From positions 124,001-188,000 of the forward strand of contig NZ_NIVS01000054.1 in the NCBI RefSeq assembly GCF_002205165.1: a stretch of 64,000 nucleotides of DNA, given 5' to 3'. The translations under genes and the position numbers were made by a program. The DNA comes from Stenotrophomonas maltophilia (GTDB taxonomy: Bacteria; Pseudomonadota; Gammaproteobacteria; Xanthomonadales; Xanthomonadaceae). Below are positions 48,674 to 58,285 of the stretch, piece by piece (the first letter of the stretch is position 1; each line of letters begins with the position of its first letter). The notes beneath the pieces are model-generated. The model was not told where the DNA came from. It saw only the letters and a program-made list of their open reading frames with translations, and made no database searches.

Positions 48674-50550
48674 CGCGAGACGGCTCCCAGGATGGTCTGG
48701 AACATGTTGTCGGCGGTGGAGATCAGCTGCGAGGCGGCCTGGTAGGCCTGCTGCAGGCGGAGCATGTCCGAGGCCTCTTCATCCAGGTTGACGCCGGAGA
48801 TCGAGTCGCGTGCTGCCTGGGCCTGGTCGGTGATCACCTGCTGGGCCTGCAGCGAGTACTCGGCCGAGCGCGCGGCCGCGCCGACCTGGGTGGTCAGGCC
48901 GCCTAGCGCGCCGCTGAGCGTGACCGTGCCGTCATTGAAGGTCTTGGCCTGCTCGACCTTGGCCAGCAGCAGGGCATTGCTGTTGTCCGAGGAACCGGCC
49001 GGGGTCGGCCCGATGTTGAAGGTGTCGCCGGTCTTGGGGGCGCCGTCCAGAACGAAGCTCCAACCGTTGGCGCTGATGGTCTGCCCGGCAGTGTAGGTAT
49101 TGGGGGGGCCGCCATCGATGGTGTATTCGGTGGCACTGATGAACACGATCGCGGCCGGATTGCGCAGGGCGGTGTTGTCCGGATCGGTCACCTTGACCCC
49201 GGTCAGCTTGCCGGTGCCGGTGTTCGCCATCGCGGCGGTGCCCTTGATCGGGGCGGCGGCGGCAATACGCGAGGTATCGGTGATCGCCACTTCCATGCTG
49301 CCGGCCACGCCTGCGGTCGGCTGCAGCAGGAAGCGGTCGTCCTTGGCCGGCGTGCCGCTCATGACCAGCGTGACGCCATTGAGCACCAGCGGGTCGGCTG
49401 CGGTGCCGGAGCCGGTCATCGGGATGGCGGCGCCGGTGTCGGCGCGGGTGGCCTGCCACTGGGTGCCATCGAACTTCATCACGATGTTCTGGCCGTCCAG
49501 CTTGGACAGGTCGCCGAAGCTGGCGCTCATGCTCGCCGTGCCGGCATTGGCGCTGTTGGCGGTGATGCGCGGGTTGCCGATGGTGAAGAAGTCACCGCCC
49601 ATGTTGCCGTACAGGTCCGCGCCCTGGCGGTGCACGTCGTTGAAGCTGCTGGCCATGCCGATCGCCAGCTTGCCCAGCTCGGCCTGGGCCGGGGTCAGCA
49701 CGGTATCGCGGAACTCCAGCAGGCCACCGATCTGGCCGCCGAGGGTTTTGCCCTCGATGGTGATCTTCTGGCCCTGGCTTTCCAGCGCCAGCTGCAGCCG
49801 CTCCGGCTGATAGGGATCGGTGACGGTGGTGACCTTGGATGCCGTGGTGCCGATCACCAGCGCCTGGCCGCCAGCGGTGTACACGTTCATCAGCCCGCCG
49901 TCCTGCATCACCGCCGTGCCGCCGGTATAACCGACCAGGTTGGCGATCAGCTGATCGCGGCGATCCAGCAGATCCGGCGCTGCGGTGGCGGCATTGCCGC
50001 CGATCGCGCCGTTGAGCTGGGCGATTTCCTTGGCCAGCCGGTTGATCTCGGTGGCGCCGGCGATCAGGCCGTTGTTGACCTCACCATTGAGGTTGTTGAG
50101 CTGGGTGTTCAGCTGCTGGAAGCGGTTGGCCACGGTTTTGCCGCTGTCGAGCATGTTCTGCCGGTCGGCGCTGCCGGAGGCATTGGAGGACAACCCGCTG
50201 ACCGAGTCGAAGAAGTTGGACCAGACGCCTGCGACGTTGGTCGCGGTGTTGGAGAACATCGCATCCACCCGGTCGGCCATGGTCGAGAGCTGCTTCAGGC
50301 GCGCCAGTTCGCCGCTGCCATCGAGCAGGCGCGAGATCGCCAGCTGGTCCGCCACCCGGCGGACATCGGTGATGCGGGTGCCGTTGCCCACGTCGCCGTA
50401 CCCGTAGTTCTGCGGGTCGGCTGTGGCGAAATCCACCTTCTGCCGGCTGTAGCCCGGGGTCTTGATGTTGGCGACGTTATGGCTGGTGGTCGCCAGGGCC
50501 CGCTGGAAGGCGAGCAGGGCGCTGGTGCCGGTGGAGAGTACGCTGGACAT
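48670..50550 (-). CDS. flgK: Hook-filament junction protein FlgK
   Basis: A 626-residue junction protein (HAP1) that begins MSSVLSTGTSALLAFQRALA and has TTSHNVANIKTPGYSRQKVD, the rod/hook family box, and the C-terminal SGVNLDEEASDMLRLQQAYQ with AASQLISTADNMFQTILG. The middle is a long, Gly/Thr/Ala-rich surface region. It starts eight bases after flgJ. No separate sigma-28 promoter was found in front, unlike in enteric bacteria. Confidence 0.96.
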   Translation of the reverse strand: MSSVLSTGTSALLAFQRALATTSHNVANIKTPGYSRQKVDFATADPQNYGYGDVGNGTRITDVRRVADQLAISRLLDGSGELARLKQLSTMADRVDAMFSNTATNVAGVWSNFFDSVSGLSSNASGSADRQNMLDSGKTVANRFQQLNTQLNNLNGEVNNGLIAGATEINRLAKEIAQLNGAIGGNAATAAPDLLDRRDQLIANLVGYTGGTAVMQDGGLMNVYTAGGQALVIGTTASKVTTVTDPYQPERLQLALESQGQKITIEGKTLGGQIGGLLEFRDTVLTPAQAELGKLAIGMASSFNDVHRQGADLYGNMGGDFFTIGNPRITANSANAGTASMSASFGDLSKLDGQNIVMKFDGTQWQATRADTGAAIPMTGSGTAADPLVLNGVTLVMSGTPAKDDRFLLQPTAGVAGSMEVAITDTSRIAAAAPIKGTAAMANTGTGKLTGVKVTDPDNTALRNPAAIVFISATEYTIDGGPPNTYTAGQTISANGWSFVLDGAPKTGDTFNIGPTPAGSSDNSNALLLAKVEQAKTFNDGTVTLSGALGGLTTQVGAAARSAEYSLQAQQVITDQAQAARDSISGVNLDEEASDMLRLQQAYQAASQLISTADNMFQTILGAVSR

Positions 50551-50558
50551 GGATTACC

Positions 50559-51773
50559 TCAACGACGGATGACACCCAGCCCGGTCGGGCTGGCGGTGCT
50601 GGCAAAGGTGCGGCCCAAGCGCTCGCCGGCATCGCTCACCGCGGCGACGGCGCGCTCGATGGTCGGGCCGCCGGCGATCGCGGCGATCTTGGCCGCGTAG
50701 GTCGGGTCGGTGGCGTAGCCGGCGCGCTGCAGCCCCTGCGCGAAGCTGCGCACGTTGCTGCCGGCCTGCAGGGCGTTCTGGTAGCGCGGGCTGGTCTTCA
50801 GCAGGCGCACGTAGTCGGCGAAGCTCTCCCCGACCGAGTTGTAGGCGCGGAAGCTCGCCGTTTCGTTACGGCGCACGCCATTGACGTATTCATGGGTGCC
50901 GCTGGTGGCGCGTTCGCCCTGCCAGCCGTTGGCCTTGATCCCGAACAGGTTGTGCGAGCTGTCGCCGCCACTGCGGCGGACCAGCTTGCGGCCCCAGCCG
51001 GTTTCCAGCGCGGCCTGGGCGACCAGTGCCTTGGCATCCACACCGAGCTCGCGCGCGGCCTGCTGGGCATGGCCCCAGATGCTGGCCACGAAGCCTTCGG
51101 GCGTGTGTGGGCCGAGTTCGGCGGCGGCCGTCGTGGCGGCCAGGGTGTCGACCGCATTGGGGCCGGTGGCCGCGGTGCGGTTGACGCCGGTCCAGCGGTC
51201 ATCGGCCAGGGCCCAGTTGGTGCTGGCTGGATCGGTATCGGCGACTGCCGCGTAGGGATCGCTGCGGCCGATCGCCTCATGCATCTGGCTGCTTTCACGG
51301 CCGGCGATCAGGTCCAGGGCGCGTTCCATCGGCTGCAGCACGGCCGACGGCTCACTGCCGCCCAGCTGCTGCAGCAGATCGACTTCGCGCGGCGCCGACG
51401 GTGCGGTGCCGGCCGGCAGCGGCAGGGCGGCCGCCGGTGCGTTGAGTTGATAGGCACGCAGGGCGGCGGCCGGGTTCAGCGTGGTGTCGACCGGCTTGGC
51501 CGTTTCACCCTCGGCGCCGCCCAGCTGGCGCGCGATCATGCTCGACAGCCCCAGGCCGCGGCCACGGGTCATCGCATCGGCGATCTTCTGGTCATACATC
51601 TCACGGAACATGGTGTTTTCGCCGGGGAACAGCGAATCGCCGAAGCTCGCTTCACGCATGCTCTTGATCAGCATCTGCGCGAATTGGCCTTCCAGTTGCC
51701 GGGCGACCTTGTCGACCTTGGCCGGGCTGTTGGGCTGGGCGGGATTGAGTTCCAGAGCCGGTTGAATGCGCAT
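50559..51773 (-). CDS. flgJ: Rod cap and peptidoglycan hydrolase FlgJ
   Basis: A 404-residue two-part protein. The N-terminal rod-cap domain has VARQLEGQFAQMLIKSMREA and the MYDQKIADAMTRGRGLGLSS box. The C-terminal glucosaminidase-type domain (about 220-370) has the catalytic glutamate in AQAALETGWGRKLV and the HNLFGIKAN block. It caps the growing rod and opens the peptidoglycan. It is longer than enteric FlgJ (about 313) because of an Ala/Pro-rich linker of roughly 100 residues. It begins one base after the flgI stop. Confidence 0.96.
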   Translation of the reverse strand: MRIQPALELNPAQPNSPAKVDKVARQLEGQFAQMLIKSMREASFGDSLFPGENTMFREMYDQKIADAMTRGRGLGLSSMIARQLGGAEGETAKPVDTTLNPAAALRAYQLNAPAAALPLPAGTAPSAPREVDLLQQLGGSEPSAVLQPMERALDLIAGRESSQMHEAIGRSDPYAAVADTDPASTNWALADDRWTGVNRTAATGPNAVDTLAATTAAAELGPHTPEGFVASIWGHAQQAARELGVDAKALVAQAALETGWGRKLVRRSGGDSSHNLFGIKANGWQGERATSGTHEYVNGVRRNETASFRAYNSVGESFADYVRLLKTSPRYQNALQAGSNVRSFAQGLQRAGYATDPTYAAKIAAIAGGPTIERAVAAVSDAGERLGRTFASTASPTGLGVIRR

Positions 51774-51774
51774 G

Positions 51775-52959
51775 TCAGATCACCTCGAGTTCGGCGCTGA
51801 GCGCACCGGCCTGCTTGAGGGCTTCCAGGATGGCGATCAGATCGCCCGGGGCCGCGCCCACGGCGTTCACCGCGTGCACGATTTCATCCAGGGTGGTGCC
51901 ACCGCTGAACTTGAACATGCGGCTGCCATCGTTGGTTGCGGTGATGGTGGACTGCGGGGTCACCACGGTCTGGCCGCCACTGAACGCACCCGGCTGGCTG
52001 ACGTTGGCGTTCTCGTTGATGGTTACGGTCAGCGAGCCGTGCGAGATCGCTGCGGCACCGACGCGGACCTGTGCGCCGATCACCACGGTGCCGGTACGCG
52101 AGTTGACCACCACCTTGGCCGGCGCACTGCCCGGGGTGAGCTCCAGGTTTTCAATGCGGGCCAGCAGGCCGATGCGGGCGCCCGGATCAGACGGCGCGTT
52201 GACCGCGACGGTGACGCCATCGATCGCGCGGGCGGCGCCTTCACCGAACGCATTGTTCAATGCCGAGACCATCCGCGAGACGGTGGTGAAGTCGTTCTTG
52301 TGCAGGTTCAGGGTGATGTCGCCACCGCCGCTGAACACGTCCGGCAGCGCACGTTCGACGGTCGCACCGTTCGGAATGCGGCCGACGCTGGGCACGTTGA
52401 CCGAGACCCGCGAGCCATCCTTGCCCTGTGCACCGAAGCCGCCCACGATCAGGTTGCCTTGGGCGATCGCATACACCTGACCATCGGCACCGCGCAGCGG
52501 CGCCATCAACAGCGAGCCGCCGCGCAGCGAGACCGCGTTGCCTACGGAGGAGACGGTGATGTCGATCGGCTGGCCGGGCTTGGCGAACGGCGGCAGCTCG
52601 GCGTGGATGGCCACGGCCGCCACGTTCTTCAGCTGCGGGTTGACGTTGGCCGGCACGTTGACGCCGAGTTCGCCGAGCAGGTTCTTCAGGCTCTGCACGG
52701 TAAAGGGCGCCTGGCTGGTGCGGTCGCCGCTGCCATCCAGGCCGACCACCAGGCCGTAGCCGACCAGCGCGTTGCCGCGCACACCGCCGACCTGGGCCAG
52801 GTCCTTGATGCGCTCGGCGGAGGCGGGCGCCACCAGTGCGAACACGGCCAGCAGAGCCAGCACCGTGCGCAGCGTGTGGTGCGAGGCCGCGCGTCGCTGC
52901 GCCGCCGGGTGGAACGACACCACGCGACGCTGCCGGAACAGGGAAAGGGAGAAAGTCAT
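51775..52959 (-). CDS. flgI: Flagellar P-ring protein FlgI
   Basis: A 394-residue periplasmic P-ring protein. It has a signal peptide with an unusually long basic N-region (about 30 residues before [20 protein letters not shown]) and then the family core: [39 protein letters not shown] and [20 protein letters not shown]. No better internal ATG exists, so the ATG at 52959 is used. The true start could be a GTG in the N-region. It begins seven bases after the flgH stop. Confidence 0.96.
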   Translation of the reverse strand: MTFSLSLFRQRRVVSFHPAAQRRAASHHTLRTVLALLAVFALVAPASAERIKDLAQVGGVRGNALVGYGLVVGLDGSGDRTSQAPFTVQSLKNLLGELGVNVPANVNPQLKNVAAVAIHAELPPFAKPGQPIDITVSSVGNAVSLRGGSLLMAPLRGADGQVYAIAQGNLIVGGFGAQGKDGSRVSVNVPSVGRIPNGATVERALPDVFSGGGDITLNLHKNDFTTVSRMVSALNNAFGEGAARAIDGVTVAVNAPSDPGARIGLLARIENLELTPGSAPAKVVVNSRTGTVVIGAQVRVGAAAISHGSLTVTINENANVSQPGAFSGGQTVVTPQSTITATNDGSRMFKFSGGTTLDEIVHAVNAVGAAPGDLIAILEALKQAGALSAELEVI

Positions 52960-52966
52960 GTCAGGC

Positions 52967-53659
52967 TCAGTACGGCGCGAGCGCCGAGTTGAAGAAGCGG
53001 CTCAGCCAGCCCATCGCGTTGGACTGGGCGATCGCGCCGCGGCCGCCGTAGACGATGCGGGCATCGGCAACACGGCTGGAGGGAATGGTGTTGTCCGGGA
53101 AGATGTCGGCGGCGCGCACGATGCCCTGCACCTGCACCAGCTCATCGCCACGGTTCAGGCGCAGGTTCTTTGCACCCTGCACGACCAGGTTGCCGTTGGG
53201 CAGGCGCTGGATCACCGTGACGGTCACGCTGCCCTGCAGGCGGTTGCTCTGCGCGCTGGTGCCCTTGCCGGTGAAATCGCGCGAGCCGGCGGCGCTGGCA
53301 CTGAGGATGTCCTTCCCGCCCAGCGTGACCGGCGCGCCGAAGATCGTCGGCGTGCCGATGCTCAGCTCCGACTCTTTCGAGGTGGAGGTGTTGGCGGTGG
53401 TCTGCGCGGTGGTGTTCTCGGTCAGGGTGATCGTGAGCAGGTCACCGACATCGCGGGCGCGACGGTCCGAGTACAGCTGCAGGCCCGGGCCGGCGGCGTA
53501 GATCGCGCCGGCGGTGGCCTGGGCCGACGGCGGCATGATCGGTTCGACCGGGGCCATGGCCGGGTAGGGCCGGACATCGCCGGCGATCACGCAGCCACCC
53601 AGGGTGGCGACGATGACGGCGGCGGCGAGCAGGCGGAGGGTAGGGGCAAGACGCGACAT
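52967..53659 (-). CDS. flgH: Flagellar L-ring protein FlgH (lipoprotein)
   Basis: A 230-residue outer-membrane lipoprotein with a lipobox LGGC (Cys 23). The mature part has [20 protein letters not shown], the conserved FlgH block, and [20 protein letters not shown] then [20 protein letters not shown]. It forms the ring that seats the rod in the outer membrane. It lies 22 bases after flgG and seven before flgI. Confidence 0.97.
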   Translation of the reverse strand: MSRLAPTLRLLAAAVIVATLGGCVIAGDVRPYPAMAPVEPIMPPSAQATAGAIYAAGPGLQLYSDRRARDVGDLLTITLTENTTAQTTANTSTSKESELSIGTPTIFGAPVTLGGKDILSASAAGSRDFTGKGTSAQSNRLQGSVTVTVIQRLPNGNLVVQGAKNLRLNRGDELVQVQGIVRAADIFPDNTIPSSRVADARIVYGGRGAIAQSNAMGWLSRFFNSALAPY

Positions 53660-53681
53660 GGCAGGTTCCCGGGTCGACCGA

Positions 53682-54467
53682 TCAGACGTTCTGGTTGAGG
53701 TAGCCGAGCATCGCGTCGGTGGTGGAGATCGCCTTGGCGTTCATTTCGTAGGCGCGCTGGGTTTCGATCATCGAGACCAGCTCTTCCACCACGTTGACGT
53801 TGCTGCCTTCCAGCGCTCCCTGCACCACGGTGCCCAGACCGTTGAGGCCGGGATTGCCGTTCTGCGCCGGGCCGGAGGCGGTGGTTTCCAGGAACAGGTT
53901 TTCACCGCGGGCCTGCAGGCCGGCCGGATTGACGAAGTCGGTCAGGGTCAGCGCGCCGATTTCCACCGAGGCGGCGTCGTCGGCCATCTTCACGCTGATG
54001 GTGCCGTCGGTGCCGATGGTCAGCGATTGCGCGCCTTCCGGAATCTGGATGCCCGGCTGCACCGGGTAGCCGCTGTTGGTGACCAGCTCGCCATCCTGGT
54101 TGCGCTGGAACGAGCCATCGCGGGTGTAGGCCGAGGAGCCGTCCGGCATCTGCACTTCAAAGAAGCCGCGGCCATTGACCATCACATCCAGCGCGCGGCC
54201 GGTCTGCTGCTGGCTGCCCTGCTCGAAGTTCTTGGAGGTGGCGACCACGCGCACGCCGGTGCCGAGCTGCAGGCCCGAGGGCAGCTGCGTCTGCGCCGAA
54301 GAGGAACCGCCCGGCTGACGGACCTGCTGGTACAGCAGGTCTTCGAAGCTGGCACGGTCCTGCTTGAAACCGGTGGTGTTGGTGTTGGCGAGGTTGTTGG
54401 AAACCACCGACATGCGCGTCTGCTGCGCATCCAGTCCGGTCTTGGCGATCCACAATGCCTGGTTCAT
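53682..54467 (-). CDS. flgG: Flagellar distal rod protein FlgG
   Basis: A 261-residue distal-rod subunit. N-terminus [20 protein letters not shown] with [21 protein letters not shown]-terminus [20 protein letters not shown] and [20 protein letters not shown]. Both ends form the rod helices. The ATG at 54467 is fixed by the family N-terminus; the open frame extends further upstream but overlaps nothing useful. It follows flgF by 105 bases, in which no promoter was recognised. Confidence 0.97.
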   Translation of the reverse strand: MNQALWIAKTGLDAQQTRMSVVSNNLANTNTTGFKQDRASFEDLLYQQVRQPGGSSSAQTQLPSGLQLGTGVRVVATSKNFEQGSQQQTGRALDVMVNGRGFFEVQMPDGSSAYTRDGSFQRNQDGELVTNSGYPVQPGIQIPEGAQSLTIGTDGTISVKMADDAASVEIGALTLTDFVNPAGLQARGENLFLETTASGPAQNGNPGLNGLGTVVQGALEGSNVNVVEELVSMIETQRAYEMNAKAISTTDAMLGYLNQNV

Positions 54468-54572
54468 GGCGTCATTCCTGTGTTGTAGCGGATGGCCGCG
54501 TGGTGCGGCCCTTGCGAAGGGCAATGCATGGCGCGTGCCAGAACCGCGCCGGGATTACGTCACTGGCGGCGG

Positions 54573-55328
54573 TCAGCCGCCCAGGCGCAGCAGGCTGTTG
54601 GCGCTGCGGGCGTTGTCGTCGCCGTGCTTGATCACCTTCACCTGCATTTCGTACTGGCGCTGCAGCTGGATCATCTGCACTAGCGCACCGGCGGCATCGA
54701 CGTTGCTGCCTTCCAGCTGGCCGCTTTCCAGCGATTTGCCCTGGGCCTGCACGAACGGCTGCTGCGGGTCGTTGTTGCGCATCAGGCCGTCCAGGCCGCG
54801 TTCCAGCCGCGCGTCGTCGGCCTGCACCACGCGGATGCGGCCAACGTTGGCCATCGTCTGCGGGCCTTCGCCCAGCGGAATGATCGAGATCGTGCCGTCG
54901 TTGCCGATGTCCATCGCTTGGTGCGGCGGGATCGCGATCGGATTGCTGTTCTCATCCAGCACGGGATGGCCGCCGGCGGTCACCAACTGGCCATTGGGCG
55001 TGATCGAGAGTGCCGCGCCACGCGTATACGCTTCGCCACCATTGGCGCCGGGCGCCTGCACGGCCAGCCAGTTGCCGGCCTGCAGGGACAGATCCAGCGG
55101 GTTGCCGGTGATCTGCTGGGCGCCCATGCGCCGGTTGAAGCCGGCGTCCACGTGCAGGGCATCCACGCGCGAGGCGTAGCCGGTCCCCTTGATCGGGAAG
55201 GCCTCGGTGTTGGCGAGTGCCTCCTTGAAGCCGGGGGTATCGGTGTTGGCCAGATTGTGCGACAGCGTGCCCTGCGCCTGCAGGGAAGCGCGTGCACCGG
55301 TCATCGCGACGTAGAGTGCCTTGTCCAT
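54573..55328 (-). CDS. flgF: Flagellar proximal rod protein FlgF
   Basis: A 251-residue rod subunit. N-terminus MDKALYVAMTGARASLQAQG and LSHNLANTDTPGFKEALANT; C-terminus SGQLEGSNVDAAGALVQMIQ and LQRQYEMQVKVIKHGDD. All are typical of the rod/hook family and FlgF-specific at the start. It follows flgE by 32 bases. Confidence 0.96.
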   Translation of the reverse strand: MDKALYVAMTGARASLQAQGTLSHNLANTDTPGFKEALANTEAFPIKGTGYASRVDALHVDAGFNRRMGAQQITGNPLDLSLQAGNWLAVQAPGANGGEAYTRGAALSITPNGQLVTAGGHPVLDENSNPIAIPPHQAMDIGNDGTISIIPLGEGPQTMANVGRIRVVQADDARLERGLDGLMRNNDPQQPFVQAQGKSLESGQLEGSNVDAAGALVQMIQLQRQYEMQVKVIKHGDDNARSANSLLRLGG

Positions 55329-55360
55329 CGGTGTGTTCCCGTGTTGCGGTCAGTGGCTCA

Positions 55361-56584
55361 TCAACGCAGGTTGATGATGGTCTGGGTGATCTGGTCCTGG
55401 GTGGAGACCATCTGCGAGTTGGCCTGGAAGTTGCGCTGGGCAGTGATCATGTTGACCAGCTGCTCGGTCAGGTCGACCGTGGAGGCTTCCAGCGAACCGG
55501 CCTGGATCTTGCCCAGGTTGGAGCTGTCCGGCGAACCGGTACGCGGGGTGCCGGAGGCGAAACTCTCCACCCACAGGTTGTTGCCCTTGGCTTCCAGGCC
55601 CTGTGCGTTGTTGAAGGTGGTCAGCGCGACCTGGCCCAGCGGCTTGTCGTCGCCGTTGGAGTAACGCGCGTAGACGATGCCTTCCTCGGAGACGGTGATC
55701 TCGTTGAGCTTGCCGGCTGCGTAACCGTCCTGCTGGGTGTTGCGCAGCGCGAACTTCTCGCCGTACTGGGTCGAGCCGCTCAGGTTCAGCGACATCGACA
55801 GCACGCCGGCGCCGGTGGTCGGGGTGAACGGATCCATGACGATCTGGCCGTTGGCCGGCTCGGTCAGCGCGCCGCTGTCGGAGAACTTCAGCAGCGTCGG
55901 CGTACCGGCGGCCTTGCCGTCCACGTAGTTGTAGACCTGCCACTCGTTGGGGTTTTCGGTCTTCACGAAGTAGGACGTCTGGGTGTGGCTCACGCCCAGC
56001 GAGTCGTACACGGTGATGCCACCGGTGGAGTGGTTGTAGCTGTTGGAATCGGTCGGGTCGAAGGCCTGCACCGTCGGTTGCTTGGCGTTGGCCGGCAGGG
56101 TGAAGCTGACGTCGACCTTGCCGGTCTGCTTGGGCGGGCTGTCGGTGGTCAGCAGCTGCAGATCGGTCAGGCGGCCGGCATCGAAGTTGGTGCCGTCGGC
56201 ATTCGGGGCGAACACCTGCAGGCGCGCGCCCTGCGGGTTGGTCACGTAACCGGCCTGGTCGGTCTGGAAGTTGCCGGCGCGCGAGTAGACGCGGGCACCG
56301 TTCATGGTCAGGGTGAAGAAGCCCTCGCCGGAAATGGCCATGTCCAGGCTGCGCCCGGTCTGTTCGTTGTTGCCCTGCGAGAACTGCTGGGCGACGTTGG
56401 TCAGGCGCACGCCCGAGCCGACCGCGTTCTTGGACAGGCCATAGCTGGTGGCCGAGAACAGATCGGCGAACTCCGCGCGCGACTGCTTGAAGCCGGTGGT
56501 GTTGACGTTGGCGATGTTGTTCGCCGTGACGTTCAGATCGGCATTGGCTGCGTTGATGCCGGACAACGAGACGTTGAAGCCCAT
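55361..56584 (-). CDS. flgE: Flagellar hook protein FlgE
   Basis: A 407-residue hook subunit. N-terminus MGFNVSLSGINAANADLNVT with ANNIANVNTTGFKQSRAEFA; C-terminus ASTVDLTEQLVNMITAQRNF and QANSQMVSTQDQITQTIINL. The central domains (FlgE D2-like, NSYNHSTGGITVYDSLG) are typical. Forms the universal joint; its length is set by FliK. It follows flgD by 31 bases. Confidence 0.97.
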   Translation of the reverse strand: MGFNVSLSGINAANADLNVTANNIANVNTTGFKQSRAEFADLFSATSYGLSKNAVGSGVRLTNVAQQFSQGNNEQTGRSLDMAISGEGFFTLTMNGARVYSRAGNFQTDQAGYVTNPQGARLQVFAPNADGTNFDAGRLTDLQLLTTDSPPKQTGKVDVSFTLPANAKQPTVQAFDPTDSNSYNHSTGGITVYDSLGVSHTQTSYFVKTENPNEWQVYNYVDGKAAGTPTLLKFSDSGALTEPANGQIVMDPFTPTTGAGVLSMSLNLSGSTQYGEKFALRNTQQDGYAAGKLNEITVSEEGIVYARYSNGDDKPLGQVALTTFNNAQGLEAKGNNLWVESFASGTPRTGSPDSSNLGKIQAGSLEASTVDLTEQLVNMITAQRNFQANSQMVSTQDQITQTIINLR

Positions 56585-56615
56585 GGGATGCTCCTGTGGA
56601 TGCGGGTAAGGCGGC

Positions 56616-57302
56616 TCAGCTGATGCGGAGCACGTAGTCGATCGGGGCCGTGCCCAGACCCTTGAGGTTGAGGTACAGGCCGTCCGTGCCGACCGTGACG
56701 CTCTCCACCGGGGCCTGCACGTAGGTGTTGAGCTTGGTCTTGGTGCCGGCGGTATCGGTGTGCGAGGCGGCGATGGTGTAGGTGCCTTCGGCCATGCGGT
56801 TGCCGTTGGCGTCCTTGCCGTCCCAATCGAAGGTGACTTCGCCGGAGGCCTTGGCCTCTACGCTGATCTGGTTGACCTTGACGCCGTTCGCATCGGTGAT
56901 GTCCACCGTCACGAAGCCGGCGCCGGGCGCGGCGACCATGCCGGTCACATCGCCTTCCTTCTCCAGCGCCAGCTTTTCCGACGGCACCAGGACTTCGTGC
57001 CCGACCAGGGCCGCGCCGCGCAGGATCTGGTCGCTGGACATCGAATCCTGGAAACCCTTGACCGTGTTGTTGAGATCGGTGATGCCCTGGACCTGCGACA
57101 GCTGCGCCATCTGCGCGACCATCTGGGTGTTGTCCATCGGCTTGAGCGGATCCTGGTGACGCAGCTGCTCGGTCATCAGGCGCATGAAATCGGCCTGGTC
57201 CAGCGTGCTTTTCTTCTTGCTGGTGTCGCTGTTGGGCGCGTTCAGGCCCAGCGCGCTGTAGATGTCGCTGTTGTTCTGGCCAACGCCGTTGGTGCTGCTC
57301 AT
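56616..57302 (-). CDS. flgD: Hook cap protein FlgD
   Basis: A 228-residue scaffolding protein for hook assembly. It has the N-terminal QADFMRLMTEQLRHQDPLKP and MDNTQMVAQMAQLSQVQGIT family block, then a FLN/Ig-like central part (GEVTFDWDGKDANGNRMAEG, the FlgD signature W.G....G). It is needed for adding FlgE subunits and is removed when the hook is finished. It follows flgC by 26 bases. Confidence 0.96.
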   Translation of the reverse strand: MSSTNGVGQNNSDIYSALGLNAPNSDTSKKKSTLDQADFMRLMTEQLRHQDPLKPMDNTQMVAQMAQLSQVQGITDLNNTVKGFQDSMSSDQILRGAALVGHEVLVPSEKLALEKEGDVTGMVAAPGAGFVTVDITDANGVKVNQISVEAKASGEVTFDWDGKDANGNRMAEGTYTIAASHTDTAGTKTKLNTYVQAPVESVTVGTDGLYLNLKGLGTAPIDYVLRIS

Positions 57303-57328
57303 GGGAGGGGATTCCTGCGGTAAGAGGG

Positions 57329-57736
57329 TCAGCGACCCATGGTCAGCGTGGCCAGCGCCAGTTCCTTGGCGGTGGTCAGCATTTCCACGCCCGCCTGGTA
57401 ATTGCGCGAGGTCGAGATCAGGTTGACCATCTGCGCGACCGGGTCCACGTCGGGCTGGTAGATGTAGCCATCGGCATCGGCCAGCGGGTGGCCCGGCTCG
57501 TAGCGCTGGATCGGCGCGGCGTTGCTCTGGCTGATTTCCTTGACCTGCACCGTGGTGATGTTCGGATCGGTGCGGCTGGTCACCGACTGGAAGATCGGCT
57601 CAAGCGGCTTGTAGACCGCATCGGCCGAACCGGCGACGGTGTCGGCGTTGGAGAGGTTGGAGGCGATGGTGCTCATGCGCACGGACTGCGCCTGCAGCGC
57701 GGAGCCGGCGATATCGAAGATGGGCAGATTGCTCAT
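57329..57736 (-). CDS. flgC: Flagellar proximal rod protein FlgC
   Basis: A 135-residue rod subunit: MSNLPIFDIAGSALQAQSVR, MSTIASNLSNADTVAGSADA and the C-terminal VNLISTSRNYQAGVEMLTTA box. Matches FlgC in length and motifs. Three bases separate it from flgB, so the two are coupled. Confidence 0.97.
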   Translation of the reverse strand: MSNLPIFDIAGSALQAQSVRMSTIASNLSNADTVAGSADAVYKPLEPIFQSVTSRTDPNITTVQVKEISQSNAAPIQRYEPGHPLADADGYIYQPDVDPVAQMVNLISTSRNYQAGVEMLTTAKELALATLTMGR

Positions 57737-57739
57737 GGC

Positions 57740-58135
57740 TTATTGCCCCGTGATCGCGGTGAGCATCGAGCGCACCTTGGATTCGACGAAGCTCAGCGAG
57801 GCGCGGTATTCCAGCGCGGCGCGGCCGTAGGCAGCACGTTCGGCGTCCGGGTCGACGGTGTTGCCGTCGATGCTCGGCTGCACGCCTTCCTTGGCGATCT
57901 GGAACGGGTTCAACCCGCCGCCGATCTCATAGTGCTTTTCGTTGGTGGTCTTCATCAGACCGTTGGCATCCAGCCCCTGGGCATTGCGCAGGGCGGCATC
58001 GAAATCCAGGTCCTGGGCCTTGTACCCGGGGGTGTCGGCATTGCTCAGGTTGCTGGCGATCAGCTTCATCCGCTGCTCGCGCAACGGCATGGCCTGGGCA
58101 TGGACACCCAGATAGTTCGAAATCAGATTGGGCAT
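57740..58135 (-). CDS. flgB: Flagellar proximal rod protein FlgB
   Basis: A 131-residue rod subunit. It has LREQRMKLIASNLSNADTPG with YKAQDLDFDAAL, and the C-terminal YRASLSFVESKVRSMLTAIT. It is the first gene of the flgBCDEFGHIJKL operon and lies 32 bases after a perfect sigma-54 promoter. In the finished structure it contacts FliE at the base of the rod. Confidence 0.97.
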   Translation of the reverse strand: MPNLISNYLGVHAQAMPLREQRMKLIASNLSNADTPGYKAQDLDFDAALRNAQGLDANGLMKTTNEKHYEIGGGLNPFQIAKEGVQPSIDGNTVDPDAERAAYGRAALEYRASLSFVESKVRSMLTAITGQ

Positions 58136-58167
58136 GACGCACTCCCACGGGACGATGCCTGGGGCAG

Positions 58168-58184
58168 TGCAAGCGGCGTGCCAG
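58168..58184 (-). promoter_or_regulatory. Sigma-54 promoter of flgBCDEFGHIJKL
   Basis: Minus strand CTGGCACGCCGCTTGCA: TGGCACG, four bases, TTGCA, a full match to the core. It lies 33 bases before the flgB ATG. Confidence 0.92.
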
Positions 58185-58285
58185 AGGGCAGGGCGCGACG
58201 GTGCCCGGCGGCAGGTTCACGCCGGGAAATTCACCGCGCCAGGCAGAGCCACGCCACGCGGGGATTCAGCAGACAGCCCCGGCCC